From positions 2,728,001 to 2,792,000 of the forward strand of contig JAECYW010000005.1 of the NCBI GenBank assembly GCA_023014335.1: a DNA stretch of 64,000 nt, given 5' to 3'. The position numbers were made by a program, and so were the translations under genes. Below are positions 23,990 through 34,672 of this stretch, in pieces. Within the stretch, counting starts at the first letter, position 1. Each line of letters opens with the position of its first letter. This DNA comes from Galerina marginata. Its lineage: Eukaryota > Basidiomycota > Agaricomycetes > Agaricales > Galerinaceae. A model generated the notes under the pieces. The model saw only the letters and a list, made by a program, of their open reading frames with translations. It did not search any database and was not told where the DNA came from.

Positions 23990-25183
23990 CTTCACTTTCC
24001 TTTGAACCTTAGTTTGATGCCAATAGCTGCTGTATTCTCCAATGGTAGTTGTACACCAGCCAGAATTTTGGCCAGTTCTTGTTCTTTCCTATGTGACAGA
24101 TGGGCCTAAATTTGTTTTATTGTGTCTGACCATGGCCAAAGATTCATGAAAAACCAAAAAACATCGGAAATCATCCGGTGCCCATCGTTAACGACAGCAC
24201 TAGCGCCTTCGTCCAGTCGTACATGTAAACGTATGCATCCTCACACTCGAATTCAGCTCCAAACTTGCTGACGACGGACGCATATATCTATGCCGAGCGC
24301 CCGTTCCGCTCTCCATTCCCGCCGCCTCCGCCTACCAATACGACAGTGAATGACTCGCCTCGGGACTCTCGTTCGCCGTCGCCTTCATCACCGCCCAGAC
24401 GGGCATATACGCATGACGGGACTGAGTTTCGCAGTGATGTGTTGCCGGACCCGTCTCCATCATCCCTACCTAAACCCACAAGGCTACTTGGTATACCAAT
24501 CTCCGTCGAGGACGGGTTCAAAGTTGGAGTCATTCGAAGCTGTCTACGGACCTGGACCTGCCGCTAGCACGTCCTCCTTCATCATCCCGTCTGCCATGGC
24601 TCCTCACACACCCACGGCAGTCAAGTCTACGACGCCTGATTTCCCGAGGGTGTTGAGGTCGAGACTGATGCACTGAACGAGTAGTCCGCCGATCGTGCTG
24701 CTTCGGGGGGATGGGGTTCGAGATGGGAACGGCGCCGCTGCTAAGGAGGAAGGGGCCGGAGGTGCAGGTTCTGAGCGTCGGGGATGTTTTGGGCAGGAAT
24801 TCGAGTTCGAGTCGAGGCGGGAGCGCGGTTGGAGATAGGTCGACGCATTCTTCTGTCAGCGGGTCGGGACAAGGGCAAGATCAGCATAGGCGGTCGTCTA
24901 TCCGTTTCGTCTACGCTTTCTCATTCCCAGGCGCACTCGCATTCGAACCGGCCTAGACACGGACGTGGGCATAACCACTCGCCAAGGGAGGTATGGGTAT
25001 GACTTTTTGTTGTCTTTGCCATGGTAGTAGGTTTCCTATAACAGCGAAGTAGAAATAGATGCAAGGAGGGAAGAGAAACATTTGGGAAGCCAATGATGAG
25101 TGCCAAAATTATTGTCGTGTTCATGGCGAATTGGCCGGTGACCGGTGACTATCCACGAAATCATGGTCATTTGTGGAGTCCAG
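23990..25183. other. Intergenic; broken Pro/Ser-rich frames
   Basis: The first 60 bp resemble the 3' flank of the other type I F-box genes. From 24265 to 24956 the plus strand has protein-like, Ser/Pro/Arg-rich text (RDSRSPSPSSPPRR, then SSSRGGSAVGDRSTHSS), spread over two frames with stops between them near 24670. It could be the degraded hydrophilic tail of a membrane protein, or chance. I assign no gene. Confidence 0.4.
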
Positions 25184-26113
25184 TCAGGAAGGAGATAAAA
25201 ATATGTGGAAGGACCAATGCAAGGAATGGCGAAGTGAAGGCGATGAATGATTTGTATCTGAACCGACAATTTTATTGGGCCTTTTCCACCAGTGTTGTAA
25301 AGCTCTCTTGATCACAGACCCCAACTTGTCGATGTCTGAATCATCTTTTAATTCGTAAATGCGTAACCTGTTATCAACCGAGTGAATACGAAATACGAGG
25401 GTAGCATTTTTAGAAGCTTTGACCAGTTTAAACCTTCTTTTCCTGGAATCGCCTATTTTCACACAGAGAAATTTCTGGCTGTCTTCCGTCCATAACCATG
25501 CAGGTAATGATTTATCGTTGGTACTGGTCACTCCTACGCTGAACAGGGGCTGTTCTGCTTCGTCGGTCCTCAACGTCGCAGCATCGCTACTTTGCCCTCT
25601 GTCGCTTGGGAAGCTATCACCCATCTTGAGAATTCCAACCTCCCCAGAAATTAGTGCCCCATGTCGTCCTTTTGCTTCCTGCAGCACTGGGGTCTGGAGC
25701 ATGAATAGGTGCGGGTAATCTCCCGTACAGCTGATACAGATGAAATTAAGGAGGGACATGAACGCGTATGGGAATGCAGACAGCCCAAAGGCTGCGTATC
25801 CGTATCGATCAAGTTGAGACCCCGAGTACGATAGATGGTGGTGGAAGATATGATGAGTTGAACGACGGAAATAGCCATCTTCAACAGACTTCTGGATTGT
25901 GCGATTTTTGTGCTCCCTCGGTCCTTCAAGTGTTCGAGTAGGCTGGAACAAAGTGTTGATGAGGGGATGACCCAGCAGTATCCATCTGGGAGCTGGTGGT
26001 TCCCGTGGATGAACGGGCGGTGCTAATAAATGCAAACTCAATGTCTGCTGACTGCAGTTCAGACGGTCGGAGAATTCCAAGGAAAACAGTACCACAACTA
26101 ATTTAAGAGTCAA
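25184..26113 (-). pseudogene. Truncated polytopic membrane protein (C-terminal part)
   Basis: Open frame of about 309 codons without an in-frame ATG near its left end, so the N-terminal exons are missing or unrecognised. The text GYAAFGLSAFPYAFMSLLNF is a membrane segment, followed by CTGDYPHLFML. That arrangement resembles the C-terminal half of a large agaricomycete family of transmembrane proteins of unknown function (recalled pattern, not searched). A charged cytosolic tail follows (FLCVKIGDSRKRRFKLVKAS). Either the 5' exons have decayed or the gene is a fragment. Confidence 0.4.
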
Positions 26114-26525
26114 ATGAATGTGACAGCTGAAGTCGTAGTAACCGTACCTCTCCTCCCCCTCGATCTTTGTAGGTAGTCCTCAATCTTCTATAAACTGTTA
26201 AAGATAATTGCGGCGGCTCTCGCTAATCCGGAAAATGGATACAGAAGAGCCATCAAAGTCCACTGAAAAGACCCCTCCCAGTCTCGTCCAGGAGGGGATG
26301 GAACGGTTGCGATGTGTGCAATATAGTTTTTCAGAAAGAAGACAAAGATATCCCCCCAGGTTGTCGGGGAACATTGAACTGTTCCGTCGGCAGTGCAGTG
26401 GAAGAGTGGAGGAGGAAAGTGAAAACTAGATTCAGCTGACTCAGCTGATCATCTTCGTTTTCTTTCCCGCTGTCCCAACGCTATCCTCCTGAAAAGTTCT
26501 ATTACTTCATAATTTTTCTGGACTA
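26114..26525. other. Intergenic before F-box copy 4
   Basis: No gene. It shares text with the region before copy 3 (for example CAGCTGACTCAGCTG and TTTCTTTCCCGCTG), so the duplicated block extends about 100-130 bp upstream of the first exon. Confidence 0.5.
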
Positions 26526-28625
26526 ATGGGTGAATCTTCAAAGATCGTCTATTTGCAACAAAGCTTCAGGCTACCCTTGCGTGCGTGGAGTTCCGTTCAA
26601 CAACAATGGACAAAAATTTAAACTCACAAATTGGTCTGCTCAGGATTTGGTAAGACTTCCGCCTTTGTGATCCTGATGAATTTTCCTCTAAACATATTTA
26701 TGTAATAGAAATATCTGGATGCTCGAAAGGCGCAGCATTTGTTGTAACCAAAACCACGACGAACGAAAAAGCCACCTGCAATAAGGAATTTCCGATCGGC
26801 TCTGCTTGGACCACGAACGTAAATCTTTGCATTTCTAGTATGAAGAAGATTAAGAACAAATCGATTGCTTTAGGATTCTGCCGTGGACAATATTTTCTCA
26901 ACGTACGCGCGAACAAGGGCAATCCCTGTGTCAGCCGAGCGGGCTTGCCTCGACCAGTTCCAACGAAGCTGTGTGGCTGAAATTGCCGAGATGGAAGGAA
27001 AACTAGAAAAAACGGAAAAGAAGGTACTCAAATTATGCTACAAGGTGGCGCGATTATGTTCCGACATCACTCAAAGGCGAATTCAAGTAAAGGCTGCCCA
27101 ATCTTTGTACGCACCTATTCGTTCTCTACCGGCCGAGGTCCTGAGGCTCATCTTCGGGATGTGCTTCGAAGAGGATGAATATAGGATGAATAGCCGGACC
27201 GCACCTCTGCTTCTCTGCCAAGTCTGCAAATTTTGGAGAGATGTTGTCATTAACAATCCATTCTTCTGGAACTGCCCACGCTTCGATATAGGCAACCTTC
27301 ACGACAACTCCATTTCAAACTACGAGGCTTTTTTGAACACGATCATGCAACGCACTGGAACAACGGATCTAGCCCTTGAAATACGTGACCAGAGGCGTGG
27401 ATATTACAGAGACTCCTCGACGTCTTCTGAGCTTATGAAATTGTTCACACTGCAGTTCAAGAATTGCTATCGATTGGACTTCGTAGTGCAGACGGCGTCC
27501 TGGTATCAACGCCTTATCAAGAATCCAATTAGCAAGTCCATGCTAAAATCCGTTGACGCTGTGTCATTATGCTTCAAGTCTCTGATACCTTCCAACCCTT
27601 CGAATCATTTTACGCTGTTTAGAAATGCACGTAAACTTACAACTGTTATTTTGGATCTCCGTCACCCACTCAATTTGACCAGGATCGTCCTTCCATACCA
27701 CCAACTATTACATCTTGATTGCCGATTCATTTTACAGGAAGGCTTTGCGATAGCGTTTGATCAATTAACGCATGTTCTCCAGGAATGCTCAAACCTTTGC
27801 TCTGTTGAAATGACCTTCTTGTTCGGCCTTTCCCCCATAGACGTTTCAATCGAGGATGATCCACCATTCGAAACAGTCAACTTGCCCAGTGTCAACGAGC
27901 TATCCATGACCATGGGTGTTGATGGAAACCTCGACTTCATCATCGGCGTCCTCTCGTTTCCGAATCTGGATAAACTGAGTTTCGAGGCCGTTCATCCTTG
28001 CGAAATTATTCGGGAAGAAGGTGATCCATCCCTTTGTAGATCGTGGATTAGTCTCCAGCACTTGTCTTGGGATCTTTTTCACATCACAGACCTTACTTTG
28101 CTACGTGTCTCCATTGCAGAAGAAATTATCCTTCCAATGTTTCAGTCTGCTCCACAGCTCGAGCGCCTTACTATATCCAACCTTGTCCGCAGTGGAGATT
28201 TTTCAAGTCTTTGGATTGACGACGATACGGGATTGGTACAATTTCTCACTGAAATGGTGATCGACACCCCAGGGAAACTGGAAGATGCTCTACTCCCCAG
28301 ACTCCATTATTTGAACCTCTTTTACCCTCGCCACAGAACTGATCATCAAGAACTTGCGGCGACTTATGGACGCTTGGTGAGGGCGCGCAGTCAAATGAAT
28401 TTTGTCAACGTGCATGGCCGCTTGCAGGACGGTCCTCACTTTGTATTCAAGTTATCATTCTCGAAGGAACATACCACTGAGTCTCTTACCTCCTCAATTC
28501 TTTCTGTGATTTACGAGATGAAGCCTGCACAGTGTCATACCGACATATTTGTTGACATTTGCGATACATTTGACTGGAATTCACCAAAACCAGGCAGCGA
28601 CGAGTACGGCATCATGTACGGATGA
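26526..28625 (+). CDS. F-box-like protein, type I copy 4
   Basis: Spliced model: 26526-26580, 26644-26649 (GATTTG micro-exon), 26709-26818 and 26874-28625, giving 640 aa. Exon 1 encodes MGESSKIVYLQQSFRLPL; exon 3 encodes EISGCSKGAAFVVTKTTT and following. The F-box-like motif is APIRSLPAEVLRLIFGMCFE, then LLLCQVCKFWRDVVINNP. The leucine-rich tail ends PGSDEYGIMYG. Exon lengths 55, 6 and 110 nt match the other three type I copies exactly. Presumed SCF adaptor; no stops or frameshifts are seen. Confidence 0.8.
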
Positions 28626-28659
28626 CTTTATTGTCCCTAGAAACCTCTAAACACATCAG

Positions 28660-28880
28660 ATACCAAGGTTAAATGAACTGGATTTATTTGCCAGCTTGAC
28701 AGTGCGAACTCAAGGACACTCTTCTAATATCAACTCCGGTGAGCTGTACTAATCGGCCATGACTGAAAAATAATTCCATGAATGATGCTGGGCTGGCTAT
28801 GGGTCACCCGCCTGGGTGTGGGCCTATGTAGATGATTCCATGACTGCGGCTGCCTACCTTCTGACTCGGTCTCCAGGATG
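28660..28880 (-). pseudogene. Decayed fragment of the 3' end of the APH-type gene
   Basis: The segment matches the 3' end and 3' flank of the APH-type gene at 30.6 kb in the same orientation. Shared text includes GGTTAAATGAA, GGTGAGCTGTA, GGCCAT, AAAATAATTCC/CCC, GTAGATGAT and CCATGACTGCGGC. Indels break the frame and nothing upstream of the last 60 or so codons remains. Confidence 0.65.
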
Positions 28881-29710
28881 GACCACTCGTGGCCTCGCAA
28901 CTTTAATGCCTCCCTAATGACTCGAAATTCAAGGACCGCGACCATCCAACGATGAAAAGGAGGGGATTCAATGCTTCCGAGTTCAGCAGTGATGTGAGTC
29001 CCACGAAGTATCCTTTTCGTCGTCTTTCTCTCAAAGACACTGTTGCAGGCAACAAGTCTTCTGGGTTCAGCGAAACGAAATTTCTCAACGTGAATTCGAC
29101 GCCTGGTTCATAACCTTTGTTTAATTTGTTTCAGCTGGCGCACTGAATTCTCCGGCTAATTGCCTACTACTGCGGCCCACGAGTAAATGTAAAGACGAAT
29201 CGTGATTTTACTCATGATCTCCGAGCGTCTATCAAACCTTGTATCAGTGTCACTCTCCCACACTGGCCACAATTCGCGTCATAATTGCCCGGAATTCTGC
29301 TGTATACCACTTACTCGAATAGTCCGCTGGTCGTCTCCTCACCTTCGTGGGCCCACCAGCACCCTCTGCTTAACATGGTCGAGGTCGTTACTGTGGAGCA
29401 AATGCTCAATGGTACCGCAGATCTCCCGACACCCACAGTCTCGTTGACGGATCTGATTGGGCACTCTTTGGGTGAGCCATTATTCCATCCCTCTATCAGA
29501 AAAGTTCTTTCAGACATAATAAGCCCAAATTTTGAGTCAAAGTCGGTCAATCTAGGGTTAAGAACGGCTTAGACCCAGATCGATCACTTCCTTCAGAAGC
29601 AAACGGCCAAGTCTCTTCTTATCGATACAACCCGGGACTTATATGTTGGGGCCGCCGTCGGAAAGCAGAAGAGCTGATGAAACCTAATAGAGGAATAGCC
29701 ACACAGCGCG
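28881..29710. other. Intergenic, no supported gene
   Basis: Short frames only. A plus-strand frame at about 29310-29572 (NMVEVVTVEQMLNGTADLPT ...) is protein-like but unrecognised and has no clear start or partner exon. Confidence 0.4.
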
Positions 29711-29724
29711 TTTTATGCTATATA
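29711..29724 (+). promoter_or_regulatory. TATA-like box
   Basis: TTTTATGCTATATAG lies about 50 bp upstream of the ATG at 29769 and makes that ATG, rather than the one at 29715, the likely start. Confidence 0.4.
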
Positions 29725-29768
29725 GCACGCTCTCACAGGAACGAATAACTCTCACTTTGCCAACGATC

Positions 29769-30329
29769 ATGGCCTCTACCAACTCTTTCTATATTCCTTC
29801 TTCCCAGCTGTACGATGTACAATTGCAGAGTATTGACTTATGGAACGGGTCTCCAACCGATTATTCTGCTTGGTATATCTCACTAAATTATACACGTCGC
29901 GCACAGGGCATTGTGTGCACCAGGGTATACATCAAGGACAACAACACGACCCCTTCACAAGTTCTCTATGGAAGCGCTTCCCAGCGCCTGTTGCCGCGTC
30001 TGACCACGACCTTTTTCTTCCCTTCCGATTCCACGGACTCCACCAGCGTGGCGGTCAAGATTTTCGAAGCCAATTTTGCGCAAGAGACTACTTTTGGCCA
30101 AATTTTTGACCTGATGAGGGCTGAAATGCCTGGGTACCAGCTCCCAGAAGGAGGCAGTCACCATGGCTGGGCCTACCTGCTGTTTTCTCTTCTGGCTGAA
30201 CGGGGATTTATTGCACCGAACGCACATGCTCAATTGAACCACTCTATCCATAACCTTCGTGCTCTATCCTCTACTGCGAACCGGCGTATTGCATGGCCTA
30301 TTCCTATCGGGATGGTAATCAAGCAGTGA
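29769..30329 (+). CDS. Unrecognised intronless protein, 186 aa
   Basis: Single-exon frame starting MASTNSFYIPSSQLYDVQLQ. The frame is open 18 codons further upstream, but a TATA-like element at about 29715 favours this start. No signal peptide or membrane segment is evident. Near the C-terminus a helix-like segment, HHGWAYLLFSLLAERGFIAP, is followed by a polar stretch and the end IGMVIKQ. The composition is that of a soluble alpha/beta protein. I do not recognise a family. It stands next to the GTPase/APH-like gene, transcribed convergently with it. Confidence 0.5.
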   Translation: MASTNSFYIPSSQLYDVQLQSIDLWNGSPTDYSAWYISLNYTRRAQGIVCTRVYIKDNNTTPSQVLYGSASQRLLPRLTTTFFFPSDSTDSTSVAVKIFEANFAQETTFGQIFDLMRAEMPGYQLPEGGSHHGWAYLLFSLLAERGFIAPNAHAQLNHSIHNLRALSSTANRRIAWPIPIGMVIKQ

Positions 30330-30613
30330 ACACGGTCATCGAAAGTGCGTAACACTATGATCTAAAACATATCTCCCATTTAACGTGCGCAACTTGTAGC
30401 TAACCCATAGCAACTTTAATTTCTTTCTATACTTCCCCGAATCCCGCTTCCATCTGGGCAACCTGCCCATGCTTCAACTTTGTCATTTGTCACTAATGGG
30501 GCATATCATTGCATCGTTACATGAGCATAATTGGAGGGTCTTTTACTTGTCTGTACAGTAGTCCTCGACGTCAGAGGTTAAATGAATTGGTTATCTTTAG
30601 TAATGCGAACAAC

Positions 30614-32307
30614 TCAGGGCCATTCAGTTTGTCTTGGCTCTGGTGAGCTGTATTGATGGGCCATACCTACAAAATAATCCCAGATATGATACTGAGCTGG
30701 TCGTGGACCTGCGAACAACCAGCGTAGATGATACCATGACTGCGGCAGCTTCTCATAACGATAGAGGGTCAATGGTTCGACCCACGGTGGATAAAATCCA
30801 CTATCACACCAATCAATCATCCAAAGAACATGGTCGTCAGATAGAATAAGGTTTCCAGGACTTATGTCTCCGTGAGTGAATACTAGGTTTTCATCGAAGT
30901 TTGGAAACAGAGGTTCCTTTGGAAGGGGAGCGGTGGCTTCTAGGCGACCATCATCCACTGCTGCGATATCGTCTTCGAATTGGCGTCGCCAGTTCTGATA
31001 ATTAACTGCGTCAAACCATTGGTGGAGCCTCCGAGACGACGAATAAGGACCATTATACATAATATCGAAATTGAAGCCAGTGATTGCGCCTCCGTCGACG
31101 GAGCCTGGCAGTGTTCTGGTGAGGCGCCTCATTTGTGAGATGTAGCCTCGTAGTGTACAAGCGATGCGAAATCGCATGACAGAACCAAGAGTATCCCAAC
31201 ACTCCTGGAGTGTTTTGCCTTGGATAAAGTCTTGGACGAACCAGTGTTTTAAATGGTGGTAGCGCGGCTGCGGGATTGGGATGTTGAGTTGAGACCGAGC
31301 GAAAACCGTATTTGCCCATTCAACGGGTTTCCGAGACTTCGCAAGAAGTGTGGGTGAAATCTTGAATGCAGACGAAGTTGAAAAGCCAGTGTTGTTCATT
31401 TGTCGTATACGCTTGTTGAATGCCATGGCTTCGGGGGATGTCCAAAGGGGTTCTACCGCATCATCGTCGGCGAGCACGAGCGGATCAGGAGTCTAGGGTC
31501 CAAAAAGCATTCAGACGAGGTTCTCCTGCTTCAATCTAGAAGAGAGGAACTCACATCTTGATTAATATTTTTAGGAACTGGAAGCGCAAAAAGAGATGCA
31601 AGCACATCCAAGAGCTTGGTTCCTAAGCGTTCAAGAAGGCCTCGGTTGAATGTTTCCACTTGAACAGGAAAAGGATAAACTTGATCAGCTGTGGATGAAG
31701 ATCACGAAGGTTTCATTACTTGTAATGAGGATAGTACGGACCAATAAGTCTTGCAACATCATCCAATCCAGTCTTGGTGATTGAACTGGTTGATATGTAC
31801 TTTACTTTCACCCAGAAGGCGATTGCGGCGCGGAGAGACCGAACACACGCGTGTTCACGAAGGGTAACAAGATCAAGTTTTGTACCAACGAGACAAATCT
31901 TGGAAAAATGGAGAGGGTATCGTTCCCAAATTGAGGCTTTGATGGCACGCCACTTCTGGTCGATCTCGAGGTCAGGATCATTCTGTAAGGTGAATGTGAA
32001 CAGAGCAAATTCGTAGTCGGGAAAAATGATCGATTCAGATTCCGTTTCTTGAACGGTTAACCGAAACGATTTGTTGTCCCGTGTTCTGATAAAGGTATAT
32101 CCGTCCTACACACCACAAATAGCTTCAAGTCAAGTCGCGGGTACCCAGTATGTACATTGGACCTACTAGCTGTTCCATGAGCTTTGTCTTGCCACTTCCA
32201 CTAGCACCTTAAAGATCGGTAAAAAAAATCAGCTGAGATACAGAATTTTCTGAGAAGTATGGTATACCACAGATCGCGACTCGAATACTCTGAACGGTGC
32301 TCGTCAT
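30614..32307 (-). CDS. Predicted fusion: Ras-like P-loop domain plus APH-type phosphotransferase
   Basis: Spliced model on the complement: 32307-32268, 32207-32167, 32105-31742, 31688-31555 and 31492-30614, giving 485 aa with all phases consistent. Residues 1-148 are small-GTPase-like: strand MTSTVQSIRVAIC, P-loop GASGSGKT (14-21), and a G4-like TKLD (about 102-105) after ICLVG. A G5-like TSS follows. Switch I is almost absent and the G3 DxxG is replaced by ETES, so normal GTP hydrolysis is doubtful. Residues about 194-485 are an APH/kinase-like fold with catalytic THGDISPGN (about 399-407) and metal-binding IDWCDSG (about 419-425). The third intron uses a GTCCGT donor; if it is not spliced, the GTPase part stops within ten codons and the APH part has no N-terminal ATG. 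The APH substrate is unknown. Confidence 0.6.
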
Positions 32308-32578
32308 GGAGGATATAGTTGGAGTCTGCTAGATCCTGTCAGATATTTTTGAAAGCGGGAGATGTGGTGTGAGTTAGTTAGGACTGGCTTGAATTGGGCG
32401 CCGTCCGCGAAATATACTGTTGGAAAAAGGCAATAATCTTGATGTGAGTGGCAACGATGAACTTGAAGCATTGCGTGCGAATATTCCCGTCGGAGTGGCA
32501 GGGCGGACTCTCGAATTTCGGAACTTTCTGTTGACCCCCTCATCCGGAGTCCCCTCCTCAGTTCACAAAATTTTGCCT
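32308..32578. other. Divergent promoter region
   Basis: About 270 bp between the start of the GTPase/APH gene (-) and the sixth F-box-like gene (+). No gene of its own; it must carry both promoters. A plus-strand frame runs through it into exon 1 of the F-box gene but is not needed. Confidence 0.4.
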
Positions 32579-34672
32579 ATGGCGAAGCAGGATCTCGAAG
32601 AATTGAGCAAAGATGATCCATCGTTGCCTTTGTTGCCTCTTGGTGCGTAGTTTTCGCGTTCCCGGCCATATGTTCCTCTTATTCGTTACAACGATCCTGA
32701 CTACTAGTATCCAAAGAATCCGGTGAGGAAAGCAGTCATAATGTCCATTATGTATGTTAAGATGGAAGAAACGTAAAATAGACATATCTGCAGAGACTAA
32801 CCTCGAAGTAGTCGTGACCCAGGAGATGCAGGGAGACAACACTGCTCTCGATTCATTTCCCGTCGATCAGGCATGCGTTCAAGAAGTCAGTCTGGGAACG
32901 CACTAATGAATTGTTATCGTGCTTATCCATTGATCCAGGATCCTCTCGTCGACTCTTTTTTTTCTAGCTGTACTCGTACAAGGACAGGAAATGTGCCGGA
33001 TTCGATCGAGATTGCGCGTCTTAACCATTTCCAAGACGACTGTGAAACCGAAATCGGACGATTGGATAAACTTACGGAGACCGAGACCACTGTTCTTCAA
33101 TCTTGCCGTGAACTGGCACCACTGAAGGAAAAGCCACTGCAGGCCACCAGATCCTTTAGCTCCCCCGTCCGGACTCTCCCTCTCGAGGTTCTCAATATCG
33201 TGTTTGAAATGTGCCTCCCAGAAGGTTTCTACAGATTGAATAAGCGCAAAGCTCCTCTTGTTCTCTGCCACGTCTGCAAGGTATGGCAAGATATCGCTAT
33301 CAACAACCGGTCGCTGTGGAACTCTCCTCGTTTAAAGCTTTCCGTCCGCTCGTTGGACAAATACGGCGACCTCTTCCGTACGATCCTGGAGCGGGCACGG
33401 ACAAAATCCCTATATCTTCAACTCTGGGACAATTTCTCTTACTCTGAGACGCCCTCATGCCGCGGACTCCTGGGGTTGTTTGCCGTCCATTTCCCAAAAT
33501 GCAAAATGCTTGATCTGGTCATCGCGTCTAGGGCCTGGTACCGTGATGTCTGCCAACTGGACGTCGGAGGAAATCTAATTTTCGAAACGTTGCAATCACT
33601 CTCACTTTGCATCAGGAAAAATCTGAGAGATCAACCAAGTCTTTTTACGGCAGTCGAACCTCTTTGTACCTTCAAAAACACTCCGAAATTGGACGAGGTG
33701 TATCTCGAGCTTTGTCACCCTTCTTTTCTGCAAAACACCGTCATTCCTTATCCCCAATTGCTCAAATTCGGTTGTCGTCTAGTTCTACAAGATTCCGTTG
33801 ATCTTACCATGGCCATATCCGTATGGAAAACTACACTTTCTAAATGCACCACAGTTAAGTCGACCAAAGTCGCCTTCTTGTCAGCGTTTAAGAGGGTGTA
33901 CGGATCGGCACAGCCCCAGGTGGTCGCACTTGCCAGCGTGCGCTCACTAACAGTCACCATTGACATTCTGGGTAATGTTGACCCGGTTTTCGATGGCCTT
34001 AAATTTGAAGGACAAGACGAAATGACATTTGACGCCGTTCGACCATGCGAAATCAAGCTTGACTGGACCACTTCCCCCGTCGCCAGCATGCACTTCACGC
34101 TTCCCGCCCTTGGTCACTTATTTTTTGGATTATCACGTCTTACATTACTGCGAGTTTTCATTGCAGACAGGTCCCTCCTTCCCGTTTTCCAGACCACCCC
34201 AAATTTGCGTTACCTCGAAATCTTGAACCTGAAACCTTGCAACAACCCCGCATCTTCGTATGTGAAGGACATTACTTGGATCGACGATGACTCGCAACTC
34301 TTGGATCTTATTACCGGAATGATTGCAACCTCTCCCGAAAAGTTGAAAAACGCACTCCTTCCCAACTTGCTTCATTTGCATCTTTATTATCCTTGCCACC
34401 AGGAAGATCATCTGGAACAGGCGATGGCATATGTGAATCTTGTCCAAGCCCGCAGCGCGATGAATTTAGCGATGAAAGAGAACTCCCCAACCACCGACCC
34501 TCATTTCGTCCTTGAATTATCCTTCTCGAACAAGCACCACTCCGAGTCTGTCGTCTCTTCTGTTCTCGCTGGGATTGATCATGCAAATTGCCACGCTGAC
34601 GTCCGCCACAAGGTTGTCGACGATTTTGACTGGAAAGTAGTAGGCGAAGAATATGTTCGCCTGTTTTTATAA
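32579..34672 (+). CDS. F-box-like protein, type III (divergent, 15-nt mini-exon)
   Basis: Spliced model: 32579-32642, 32708-32722 (15 nt), 32794-32885 and 32939-34672, giving 634 aa. Exon 1 ends in Leu-Pro-Leu plus one nucleotide as in the other five genes. The mini-exon has the same entry and exit phase but is 9 nt longer. Exon 3 again begins with a split Glu codon. Exon 4 starts DPLVDSFFSS, matching DSAVNNIFST of type I. The F-box-like motif is SPVRTLPLEVLNIVFEMCLP, then LVLCHVCKVWQDIAINN; a leucine-rich tail follows. Presumed SCF adaptor. It shares a divergent promoter region with the GTPase/APH gene. Confidence 0.75.

Noticed and set aside
31717..31740. Stop codon after ...GPYYPHYK as end of a separate small GTPase gene
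   Set aside because: Possible, but the APH part then lacks any in-frame ATG upstream, whereas the GTCCGT donor gives an in-phase 53-bp intron. Kept as the main alternative.
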